Shown piece by piece: positions 1-6,448 of a stretch of 15,431 bases of DNA. The DNA comes from Acidimicrobiia bacterium (GTDB lineage: Bacteria > Actinomycetota > Acidimicrobiia > Spongiisociales > SHLN01). How positions within the stretch are numbered: position 1 is the stretch's first letter; each line of letters begins with the position of its first letter. A program made the translations under genes and the position numbers. The notes under the pieces were generated by a model. That model saw only the letters and a list, made by a program, of their open reading frames with translations, searched no databases and was not told the DNA's origin. The stretch is from positions 1 to 15,431 of the forward strand of contig JAUXLW010000010.1 of assembly GCA_030623545.1 (NCBI GenBank), read 5' to 3'.

Positions 1-960
1 CCTCCCGACCTCGACGCCCTGCCGCATACGGACCCCGAGGAAAGCTCGCTCCAGCTCCTGGTCCCAACCGTGGATGACTTCGCGACCCAGCTCCGGGCGC
101 TCTCCGCCCGCAACCCGATCGAGGTAGGTGTCGAGGTTGCGAACATTGCGTCGCCGCACGCCGCCGACGTGGCCGTGGGCGCCAAGCCCGAAGGCCACGT
201 AATCGCCCTGGGTCCAGGTGTTGAGGTTGTAGCGGCACTCGTGCCCGGCCCGGGCATAGTTGGACACCTCGTAATGATCGAGCCCGGCTGCCACCAACCG
301 TCTCTGGGCAAGCTCGTACTTGTCGGCCTGGTCGTCGGGGTCAGGCGCGGCGGCCCCCGCCGACACCAGACGCGACAAAGCAGTACCCCTCTCCACAGTC
401 AACGCGTAGGTGGACACATGGTCCGGCTCCAGTTTCAGCGCCGCGTCCACAGTGGCGGACCACGAAGCCGGCGTCTCCAGCGGTGCTCCGAAAATGAGGT
501 CAAGGCTCACCGACGCGAACCCGGCGCGGCGGGACACGGCGACGCCGTTGTCAATGTCGGCCGGCGAATGCTGCCTGCCGAGGTAGCGGAGAACCCCGGG
601 GTCAAACGACTGGGCCCCGAAGGAAACCCGATTGAACCCGGCCCTCACCAGGCCGGCGGCCAACTCCTCGGTCCAGTCCTCCGGGTTGGCTTCCAGCGAA
701 ACCTCAACGTTGTCGGCGAAACCGAAGCGATCGGCCAGAGCCTGCAGAATCCGGGCCAGACTCTCCGCAGGCAAACGGCTCGGGGTGCCGCCCCCAAGGA
801 AGACAGCGTCGAGAGCCGAAATCGATTGCTCCATGCCAATCTCGGAGATGAGGGCGTCGACGTAGCGGTCCATCAGCCCGTCCCGGCCGGCAACGACGGC
901 AAAGTCGCAATAAGGGCACACCCGGCCGCAAAACGGGACATGCACGTAGGCCGCCGTCAC
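1..960 (-). CDS. hemW: HemW-type radical SAM protein (heme chaperone / coproporphyrinogen III oxidase-like), 3' part outside window
   Basis: The minus-strand frame is open from a GTG at 960-958 to the window edge, giving 320 residues without a stop; the C-terminus is missing. Residues 11-18 carry the radical SAM cluster motif C-x3-C-x2-C in the form CGRVCPYCDF. This is the HemW type, with Asp-Phe after the third Cys rather than the fourth Cys of HemN. Further family landmarks are FLGGGTPS, EANPED, a VSFGAQSF segment, DLIFGAP and YEVSNYAR. HemW proteins bind heme and deliver it to respiratory enzymes; family members were long annotated as coproporphyrinogen oxidases. The GTG overlaps the lepA stop as GTGA (957-960), so translation is probably coupled to lepA. 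Family identity is secure; heme-chaperone function is inferred from the family. Confidence 0.93.
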   Translation of the reverse strand, partial: MTAAYVHVPFCGRVCPYCDFAVVAGRDGLMDRYVDALISEIGMEQSISALDAVFLGGGTPSRLPAESLARILQALADRFGFADNVEVSLEANPEDWTEELAAGLVRAGFNRVSFGAQSFDPGVLRYLGRQHSPADIDNGVAVSRRAGFASVSLDLIFGAPLETPASWSATVDAALKLEPDHVSTYALTVERGTALSRLVSAGAAAPDPDDQADKYELAQRRLVAAGLDHYEVSNYARAGHECRYNLNTWTQGDYVAFGLGAHGHVGGVRRRNVRNLDTYLDRVAGGERPELGREVIHGWDQELERAFLGVRMRQGVEVGR

Positions 961-2759
961 TCGAAGTCTCCGATCTTGAGGGCCTCGATAAAGGCCTCAT
1001 TGGGCACTTCGACCGAGCCCACCATCTTCATGCGCTTCTTGCCCTCTTTCTGACGCTCGAGCAGTTTGCGCTTGCGGCTGATATCACCGCCGTAGCACTT
1101 GGCTGTGACGTCCTTGCGCTTGGCCTTGACGGTTTCCCTGGCAATGATCCGACTTCCAATCGCAGCCTGGATGGGGACATCGAAGAGTTGGCGGGGAATG
1201 AGCTCGCGAAGCCGCTTCGTCATCGTCGCCCCGTAGCTATATGCCTTGTCCTTGTGGATTACCGTCGAGAAGGCGTCCACCGACTGGCCGTTCAACAATA
1301 TGTCCACCTTCGACAACTCGGATGTGCGGTAACCGGCCGGTTCGTAATCGAGCGAGGCGTAGCCCCGGGTACGAGATTTGAGCTGATCGAAAAAATCAAA
1401 CACCACCTCTGCCAGGGGGATTTCGTAGTTGATCTCCACCCGATCCGGGGTGAGATAGGTGAGCTCGCCCATCACTCCCCGGCGTTGCTGGGCCAACTCC
1501 ATGACCGTGCCGACGTACTCGGACGGGGACAGGATCATCACCTTGACGAAGGGCTCCTCGATTTCGGTCAGCTGGTTAGGGGCGGGGAGCTCCTGCGGGC
1601 TCCGCACCTCGACGACCTCCCCGCCCGTCGTGTGGGCCCGGTATTGGACGCTGGGGGCTGTGGCAACCAGGTCGAGGTCGTATTCCCGCTCGAGTCGCTC
1701 GCGCACGATCTCCAGATGAAGCAATCCGAGGAAGCCGCACCGAAACCCGAAGCCGAGGGCGGCCGAGGTCTCCGGCTCAAAAGTGAGCGAAGAGTCATTC
1801 AGCCGCAGCTTGTCGAGAGCGTCACGGAGGCGCTCAAAATCGTCCCCGTCGGTCGGGAACAGTCCCGAGAAAACCATCGGGGTCGGCTCGCGATATCCAG
1901 GAAGGGCCTCGGAGGCAGGGCGATCGTTCTGGGTAATCGTGTCACCCACTCGCACCAGGTCGATCTCCTTCACTCCGGTTACCAGGTAGCCGGTTTCCCC
2001 GGAGCCCAGCGACGCCACCGGGACCGCAGCGGGAGTGAGGATCCCCACCTCGTCGGCGTGATCTCTGAGCCCGGTCGCCAAGAACCGCAGCGAGTCTCCA
2101 GTCGCCAGCGTCCCGTCCATGACTCTGACGTAGCAAATGACGCCTCGATACGAATCGAAATACGAGTCGAAAATGAGCGCTCGCAACGGGGCGGTGCTCT
2201 CGCCAGAAGGGGCCGGTAGCCGGGTGACGATGGCCTCCAGCAGCTCGCCGACGCCTTCCCCGGTCTTGGCGGAGATCCGTATCGCATCATCGGGGCTCCC
2301 GCCGATGACGGCAGCCACTTCGGCTGCCACCCTGGCGGGCTCGGCAGCAGGAAGATCGATCTTGTTGATGACGGGGACGATCTCCAATCCCGCCTCGACG
2401 GCCATGTAAGTGTTGGCCAGAGTCTGGGCCTGGATGCCTTGCGAAGCATCGACAACGAGGAGGGCACCCTCCACCGCAGCCAGAGAGCGGGATACCTCGT
2501 ACGAGAAGTCAACGTGCCCCGGCGTATCGATCAGGTTGAGCGCATACGTCAAGCCATCCTGTGCTTGGTAGTTGACATGAACCGCCTGGGCTTTGATCGT
2601 GATTCCTCGCTCACGCTCGATGTCCATAGTGTCGAGCAGCTGCGCTTTCATGTCGCGCGCGGATATCGCTCCAGTTCTCTCCAACAAACGGTCGGCCAGA
2701 GTGGACTTACCGTGGTCAATGTGGGCGATGATGCTGAAGTTGCGTATCCGCGTGGTCAC
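957..2759 (-). CDS. lepA: Elongation factor 4 (LepA), back-translocating ribosomal GTPase
   Basis: A 600-residue protein, close to the usual 599-600 of the family. G-domain motifs are in order: G1 AHIDHGKST (12-20), G3 DTPGHVD (78-84, with the catalytic His), G4 NKID (132-135) and G5 SAKTG (163-167). EF-G-like domains and the LepA-specific C-terminal region follow, ending with a Lys/Arg-rich tail. It acts on the 30S/70S ribosome during elongation or subunit biogenesis. The frame extends upstream to 2864, but that extension overlaps the preceding lipoprotein gene and has no LepA similarity. The GTG at 2759 gives MTTRIRNFSIIAHIDHGKST, which fits the family N-terminus. No clear Shine-Dalgarno precedes it. 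hemW overlaps its 3' end by 4 nt. Confidence 0.96.
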   Translation of the reverse strand: MTTRIRNFSIIAHIDHGKSTLADRLLERTGAISARDMKAQLLDTMDIERERGITIKAQAVHVNYQAQDGLTYALNLIDTPGHVDFSYEVSRSLAAVEGALLVVDASQGIQAQTLANTYMAVEAGLEIVPVINKIDLPAAEPARVAAEVAAVIGGSPDDAIRISAKTGEGVGELLEAIVTRLPAPSGESTAPLRALIFDSYFDSYRGVICYVRVMDGTLATGDSLRFLATGLRDHADEVGILTPAAVPVASLGSGETGYLVTGVKEIDLVRVGDTITQNDRPASEALPGYREPTPMVFSGLFPTDGDDFERLRDALDKLRLNDSSLTFEPETSAALGFGFRCGFLGLLHLEIVRERLEREYDLDLVATAPSVQYRAHTTGGEVVEVRSPQELPAPNQLTEIEEPFVKVMILSPSEYVGTVMELAQQRRGVMGELTYLTPDRVEINYEIPLAEVVFDFFDQLKSRTRGYASLDYEPAGYRTSELSKVDILLNGQSVDAFSTVIHKDKAYSYGATMTKRLRELIPRQLFDVPIQAAIGSRIIARETVKAKRKDVTAKCYGGDISRKRKLLERQKEGKKRMKMVGSVEVPNEAFIEALKIGDFE

Positions 2760-2786
2760 GAGCGTTCCGTCGGTGTGGTTGGTTCG

Positions 2787-2792
2787 ATTGTA
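2787..2792 (-). promoter_or_regulatory. Possible -10 element for lepA-hemW
   Basis: Minus-strand hexamer TACAAT, 5/6 to the consensus and matching the actinobacterial TAnnnT pattern, lies 27 nt upstream of the lepA GTG and just downstream of the lipoprotein stop codon. A TTGATC hexamer lies 14 nt further upstream, which is too close for a standard -35. The site would allow lepA-hemW to be transcribed independently of the upstream gene. Inference only. Confidence 0.3.
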
Positions 2793-2808
2793 CGGGGGGA
2801 GTCGGTGA

Positions 2809-4137
2809 TCAAGGCCCGACAAGTAGCCCGTTGTCGAGGAAACGGGCCGACCCGACGTTGGCAACCGACAATTCCACCAGCTGAGGGCCCCAGGTGTCGA
2901 TAACGACCAGTGTCCCCATTCTGGCAGCGATCGCCCAATGGCCGTCGAAGTCGAGGCTCACGAAAATCTCGTCGCGGCCACCAATCTTGATGCTCAGCTC
3001 TTCAACTCCGTCGTCGAGCCGCTGAACCACCAACTCGGTTTCGACCACGTCGACCCCGCCGGCGCCTACCCCCGGAGTCACCCGCAAATAGGCGAAAGTA
3101 TTCCCACCGGGAGCCACCCGGGCCCGTTGCAGCGGCAACGCACTCACCCCGCTTGCCCCCTCGCCGAGGAGGGGCAGGCCGGGAACCTCGCGGCGCTCAC
3201 CGTCGAGACCGAGCGCGTAAATGGTGCTACCGCCGACAAAACTCTCGGTGACCAGAAAGTAGCCGTCGGCATACGAGACCGTTTCGGCGGCGGCAGTGGC
3301 GGTTCCGACCACGCCGACTCTGGTTGGATCACCGCCCTTAACCGGGAAGAGATCGAGGAACTGAGTCTCCTCCCCGAAGGCGCCCGCCTCCCAGGTGGTG
3401 ACAATGGCGTACTCAACTCCATCACCGGGGACGGTCCCGTGGAGGCGCAAATCCACATCAAGCACGAGATCGCGAGGAACGTCCTCTGTTCCTTCCCGGT
3501 ATTCGATTATTTCGAGCCCGCCGATCTGCTCCAGGGCTACCAGCCCGCCTTCGCGGCTGCTGTAGGTATCCACATAGGCGCCGGCCGGGTCCTCACGTAT
3601 CAGCTCAGTCCCGCTGAGCAATCGGACGCCTTCCGGCCCTGACACAATCACCCCCTCAGTAAACAGCCGGTCGTACCGACCGGCGTGGCCGGGGCCGGGC
3701 TCTCCACACCCGGGCCCATAGTCATTCTCGAGGGTGGCACGGGCCTCGGCGACGCTAACGGTCGAGGCCGGGAGCCGTCCGCGCAATGCCGCTAACGCCC
3801 GGGAAGTGTTGGTGGACCTGGGGAATCCCAGGGCGATATCCAACCGGCGCAGGGCGTCGACTTCGTGGTCGCGGTCGAACGCAGCCAGGTAGTCGAGATA
3901 GCCGTCACAGACCGCGGCCTCCACCGGTACAACCGTGATCGGCACAGTCGTTGCCGGTGTGCTGGGGGGCGTGGACGTAGTCGGCGGGGCGGTAGTCGTC
4001 GTATCGGCGATTGGCAACTCAACAGAAGTGGGGGGCAAGGACACATCGGAGCTCGACGACGAAGACGAGGACGACGATGCTCCGGTGCAGGACGCGGCAA
4101 CCACCAGCAGGCCGAGAGCCGGGAGGGGGATTCTCAT
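2809..4137 (-). CDS. Secreted lipoprotein with poly-Ser and Thr/Pro linker, function unknown
   Basis: A 442-residue protein of no family I recognise. The N-terminus MRIPLPALGLLVVAASC looks like a lipoprotein signal peptide with the lipid-modified Cys at residue 17, although the -3 position is Ala rather than the preferred Leu. A run of ten serines (21-30, using mixed codons) and a Thr/Pro-rich stretch (about 34-70) follow, a typical flexible tether. The rest (about 75-442) is probably extracytoplasmic and contains at least two Cys residues. From about residue 200 it has repeated short beta-rich, Gly/Val-rich stretches that could be a beta-propeller-like domain; this is only an impression. It lies 49 nt upstream of lepA on the same strand and is divergent from rpsT. 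No Shine-Dalgarno is visible, and a -10-like hexamer sits 6 nt before the ATG, so the mRNA may be leaderless. Confidence 0.8.
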   Translation of the reverse strand: MRIPLPALGLLVVAASCTGASSSSSSSSSSDVSLPPTSVELPIADTTTTAPPTTSTPPSTPATTVPITVVPVEAAVCDGYLDYLAAFDRDHEVDALRRLDIALGFPRSTNTSRALAALRGRLPASTVSVAEARATLENDYGPGCGEPGPGHAGRYDRLFTEGVIVSGPEGVRLLSGTELIREDPAGAYVDTYSSREGGLVALEQIGGLEIIEYREGTEDVPRDLVLDVDLRLHGTVPGDGVEYAIVTTWEAGAFGEETQFLDLFPVKGGDPTRVGVVGTATAAAETVSYADGYFLVTESFVGGSTIYALGLDGERREVPGLPLLGEGASGVSALPLQRARVAPGGNTFAYLRVTPGVGAGGVDVVETELVVQRLDDGVEELSIKIGGRDEIFVSLDFDGHWAIAARMGTLVVIDTWGPQLVELSVANVGSARFLDNGLLVGP

Positions 4138-4143
4138 GAGGGC

Positions 4144-4149
4144 ACGCTA
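4144..4149 (-). promoter_or_regulatory. Candidate leaderless -10 element of the lipoprotein gene
   Basis: Minus-strand TAGCGT (TAnnnT) ends 6 nt before the ATG at 4137. This is the spacing at which actinobacterial promoters start transcription on the A of the start codon. It agrees with the lack of any Shine-Dalgarno upstream of this gene. Confidence 0.35.
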
Positions 4150-4173
4150 CCGCGCCTCGGTTGCTTACACCGT

Positions 4174-4182
4174 TGCTATGCT
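4174..4182 (+). promoter_or_regulatory. Candidate extended -10 promoter for rpsT-greA
   Basis: The sequence TGC-TATGCT combines an extended -10 (TGn) with a TAnnnT hexamer. It predicts a start near 4189 and a leader of about 14 nt that still contains the GGAGG ribosome-binding site at 4194-4198. No good -35 is present at 17 nt; the TTGCTT at 4161-4166 is only 10 nt away. Confidence 0.4.
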
Positions 4183-4202
4183 TGCCCATTCACGGAGGCG
4201 CT

Positions 4203-4472
4203 ATGGCCAACATCAAGTCTCAAATAAAACGCAACCGCCAGAATATAAAGCGGCAGTTGAGGAACAAGGCGGTCCGATCTGAAATGCGGACCCGCGCCAA
4301 AAACGCCCTGGATGCCGCCGGCACGGGTGACGCCGAAGCAGCCGAAGAGGCGCTGCGCTTTGCTCAGAAACAGTTCGACGTTGCCACCGCGCGCAAGGTG
4401 ATCCACCCCAAGACGGCCGCCAGGCGCAAGTCGGGCCTCACCCGACAGGTAAACGAGCTACTCGGACGCTGA
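4203..4472 (+). CDS. rpsT: 30S ribosomal protein S20 (bS20)
   Basis: An 89-residue protein starting MANIKSQIKRNRQN, typical of bS20: very basic, alpha-helical, with the conserved middle segment NKAVRSEMRT and the C-terminal IHPKTAARRKSGLTR. It binds 16S rRNA early in 30S assembly. The ATG at 4203 was chosen over an in-frame upstream start at 4161 because GGAGG (4194-4198) sits 4 nt before it and the family begins at MANIKSQ. greA follows with 2 nt between stop and start. An rpsT position next to holA and lepA is common in Actinobacteria. Confidence 0.97.
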   Translation: MANIKSQIKRNRQNIKRQLRNKAVRSEMRTRAKNALDAAGTGDAEAAEEALRFAQKQFDVATARKVIHPKTAARRKSGLTRQVNELLGR

Positions 4473-4474
4473 CC

Positions 4475-4948
4475 ATGCCTGAAGAGACCACCTGGCTGAC
4501 ACCGGCCGCCCATGAGAAGCTCAGCGCGGAGTTTGAGCAACTCACAACAGCGGGCCGGCAAGAGATCGTAGCTCGCATCGCTGAAGCGCGTTCTCACGGC
4601 GATCTGCGAGAAAACGCCGACTACGACGCCGCCAAGAACGAGCAAGGCATGATGGAAGCCCGCATTCGCCAACTCCGCCACTTGCTCGAAAGCGCCGAGG
4701 TCCGCGAAGCAGCGGACACTGGCAAGGTTGAAATCGGTTGCATTGTCACCGTCACGAACGGCGACCTCACCCTCGAAGTTCTCATCGCGACCTCGGAGAA
4801 CAAAGTTTCCGGTGTGCAGACCGCAGCTCCCGACGGTCCGCTGGGCAAAGCGCTCCTCGGTGCCGAGGTGGGAGACAAGGTCTCCTACCAAGCTCCAGGC
4901 GGGGAGTTCAAATACACGATCGAAAGCATCCGCCCCTTCGAGGGCTAG
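4475..4948 (+). CDS. greA: Transcription elongation factor GreA
   Basis: A 157-residue protein, the standard GreA length. The N-terminal coiled coil (about 8-78) carries the tip motif GDLRENADYDAAKNEQ at 42-57. It includes Asp43 and Glu46, the acidic residues that hold Mg2+ in the RNA polymerase secondary channel. A C-terminal FKBP-like domain (about 82-157) follows, with GPLGKALLGAEVGDKV. The protein rescues backtracked RNA polymerase by stimulating transcript cleavage. It starts 2 nt after the rpsT stop, so the two are presumably co-transcribed; no strong ribosome-binding site of its own is visible. Confidence 0.96.
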   Translation: MPEETTWLTPAAHEKLSAEFEQLTTAGRQEIVARIAEARSHGDLRENADYDAAKNEQGMMEARIRQLRHLLESAEVREAADTGKVEIGCIVTVTNGDLTLEVLIATSENKVSGVQTAAPDGPLGKALLGAEVGDKVSYQAPGGEFKYTIESIRPFEG

Positions 4949-4959
4949 ACCCCTCTCAT

Positions 4960-4977
4960 GTCCTCCTGAGGGAGGAC
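4960..4977 (+). repeat. Perfect hairpin after greA, possible terminator or repeat-element arm
   Basis: GTCCTCC and GGAGGAC form a 7-bp stem with a TGAG loop, 11 nt after the greA stop codon. No T-tract follows, so it is weak as an intrinsic terminator. The sequence continues into the GC-rich repeat cluster, and the hairpin may belong to that. Confidence 0.5.
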
Positions 4978-5002
4978 CGCCCGAGCGGAGCGAAGGCGAG
5001 GA

Positions 5003-5037
5003 GGGGGAGCTTCCTTGGTGGAATGCCACCTTCCCCC
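5003..5037 (+). repeat. Hairpin within the intergenic repeat cluster
   Basis: The inner stem GGTGG (5017-5021) pairs with CCACC (5026-5030) around AATG. The outer stem GGGGGA (5003-5008) pairs with TCCCCC (5032-5037), with an internal loop on the 5' side. Confidence 0.55.
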
Positions 5038-5067
5038 GCAGGGACTGAGACTGGGTCCACTGTGCTG

Positions 5068-5124
5068 CGAAGACTCCGTTATTTACTCCTCCACCACGAA
5101 GTGGGGAAGGCCGGGAGGGGGTGG
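5068..5124 (+). repeat. Imperfect repeat copy 1
   Basis: It begins with CGAAGACTCCG, then TTACTCCTCCACCACG, GTGGGG and a GGGAGGGGGTGG block. The same order of blocks occurs at 5332-5397, where copy 2 carries an extra insertion of about 12 nt. Confidence 0.6.
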
Positions 5125-5314
5125 TTCCCAACAACGGCACCCTGAGCAGAGCGTTGGCAAGACCGCAGGGTCGAAACAAGACCCGGCAGGAGCGCGCACC
5201 TAACCAGCAGTTAATTGGTGGGCACCGCCTGGTGCAAGCCAACCTGGGAGCAACAATCGTGGCGAAGGCAAGACTCGGGCATTCCTGCTGTTGGTGGGCA
5301 CCACCCACCCCTAA

Positions 5315-5397
5315 CCCCTCCCACTCCGCTCCGAAGACTCCGCTCCGCAGGAGGGGAATTACTCCTCCACCACGGAGTGGGGTGGCGAGGAGGGGGC
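5315..5397 (+). repeat. Imperfect repeat copy 2 with two hairpins
   Basis: CCCCTCC (5315-5321) pairs with GGAGGGG (5350-5356), enclosing the tandem 11-mer ACTCCGCTCCG. A second hairpin follows: CCTCC (5364-5368) with GGAGG (5389-5393), plus an inner CCAC-GGA-GTGG. The blocks from 5332 onward match copy 1. Confidence 0.6.
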
Positions 5398-5422
5398 GGC
5401 TTTATTGGAGGGAACCGCGCCC

Positions 5423-6418
5423 CTACCGGCGTGTCGCGGTGCCGCTGTACCAGCGGCATAGGGCCACAGTGAGGCGCTCCAGGGTCAGACGATGGGTGTC
5501 TTCCGGGGCGCTCTTCAAGTGTTGATCGGCTCGGCTGATGGCGTCGAGGGCCTTGCGGAGCTCAGAGTCGGAGATTCGTGTTCTGGCGTTCCAGGCTTTC
5601 TTCGTCGGATAGTGATCGACATTGGTGCCAAGCCACTCAGCCAGTGTGGCAATGTCTGGCGCCGCCGCCGCCATGGACCGCCGTCTGAGATCGTTTTCGA
5701 GGAAGGCCAAGAGCTGCAGCGGATGACTGTGGGTCAGGTAGTCGGTGAGCCGCCGCAGGGCCTCACCGACGTTACCGGCCGCCACGGCATCGGCATAAAG
5801 CCAGACCGGTTCATCGGGCCGGGTGCGGAAGCGTTCGAGCAGTTCATCGGCACTCGGCATCTCGTCCGCCACCTCTAACTGGTCGAGGGCGCCGGACAGA
5901 GCGGCCAGGTCGGAGCCGAACCTCTGGATCAGTGCTGTCTGGCCGTCGCCTCCCAGCTTGAGACGCCGCCGCTTCAACTCCCCGATGAGCCATTGGCCGG
6001 CGTCACGCTCCCGCAGCTTCTTGATGGACAGGATCTCGCCGGACTCCTTCACCACCTTGCCGACCGCGGCCGGCAACGATCCGGTCGCCGTCAGAACTAC
6101 GTCCACTTCCTCAGGCAGTTCCTGCAGCATCTCGGCGATCACGTCGCCCTCGGCCTTGAGTAGCTGATGGCTGTCAACGATCAGCACGCCTTCGCGGCCA
6201 CCGAAAAGCGACCTGGACTGGAGTGCGGGAACGATGGCATCGAGGCCCGGTCGCATAGTCGATGCCTCCTCGTCCCTGGAACCGGCTGTTCCCTTGGCGG
6301 GCACGTCCACCCGAAGCACCGAATCGGCACCTTCTAACTGGGTTCGGGCCCGGGCCAGCATCTCCTGCCTCTCCCCCGGGCCGGAGTCTGATGGTGCGAC
6401 AACGGCGAAAATCGGCAT
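5423..6418 (-). CDS. holA: DNA polymerase III delta subunit
   Basis: A 331-residue protein with the HolA layout. The N-terminal AAA+-like domain (about 1-140) contains LFGGREGVLIVDSHQLLK and VVLTATGS. A middle helical lid carries FGSDLAALSGALDQLEV, and a C-terminal collar domain contains LLAFLENDLRRR and the final DTHRLTLERLTVALC segment. It opens the beta clamp within the clamp loader. The ATG at 6418 is preceded by AGGAGGT about 11 nt upstream (minus strand, around 6430-6438). It starts 30 nt after the comEC stop; comEC-holA adjacency is frequent across bacteria. Its 3' end faces greA across the repeat region. Confidence 0.93.
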   Translation of the reverse strand: MPIFAVVAPSDSGPGERQEMLARARTQLEGADSVLRVDVPAKGTAGSRDEEASTMRPGLDAIVPALQSRSLFGGREGVLIVDSHQLLKAEGDVIAEMLQELPEEVDVVLTATGSLPAAVGKVVKESGEILSIKKLRERDAGQWLIGELKRRRLKLGGDGQTALIQRFGSDLAALSGALDQLEVADEMPSADELLERFRTRPDEPVWLYADAVAAGNVGEALRRLTDYLTHSHPLQLLAFLENDLRRRSMAAAAPDIATLAEWLGTNVDHYPTKKAWNARTRISDSELRKALDAISRADQHLKSAPEDTHRLTLERLTVALCRWYSGTATRR

Positions 6419-6448
6419 GGATCCAGGGTACCTCCTCCAACCAGACCA

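Larger units (their letters stand above)
4949..5422. repeat. Gene-free intergenic region packed with GC-rich REP-like repeats
   Basis: These 474 bp between the convergent genes greA and holA hold no ORF I can support. Exact repeats inside include: TTACTCCTCCACCACG at 5083-5098 and 5359-5374; CGAAGACTCCG at 5068-5078 and 5332-5342; GGCGAGGAGGGGG at 4995-5007 and 5384-5396; and TTGGTGGGCACC at 5215-5226 and 5291-5302. The 11-mer ACTCCGCTCCG is tandem at 5323-5333 and 5337-5347, and its core appears inverted as CGGAGCG at 4986-4992. The composition (GGAGG/CCTCC and CTCCG blocks) resembles dispersed intergenic REP-like elements. The 5125-5300 stretch between copies is not repetitive apart from the 12-mer pair. 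Confidence 0.75.

Noticed and set aside
70..1053. Long plus-strand ORF opposite hemW and the end of lepA
   Set aside because: It is antisense to two well-recognised genes, resembles no family, and is a by-product of GC-rich codon structure.
1188..2219. Plus-strand ORF of 343 codons opposite lepA
   Set aside because: lepA motifs on the minus strand are complete; the antisense frame has no recognisable protein features.
4364..5308. Minus-strand ORF spanning rpsT, greA and the repeat region
   Set aside because: It is antisense to greA and its remainder translates low-complexity repeats.
4949..5422. CRISPR array
   Set aside because: The repeats are few, imperfect and unevenly spaced, with no constant-length spacers and no cas genes nearby.
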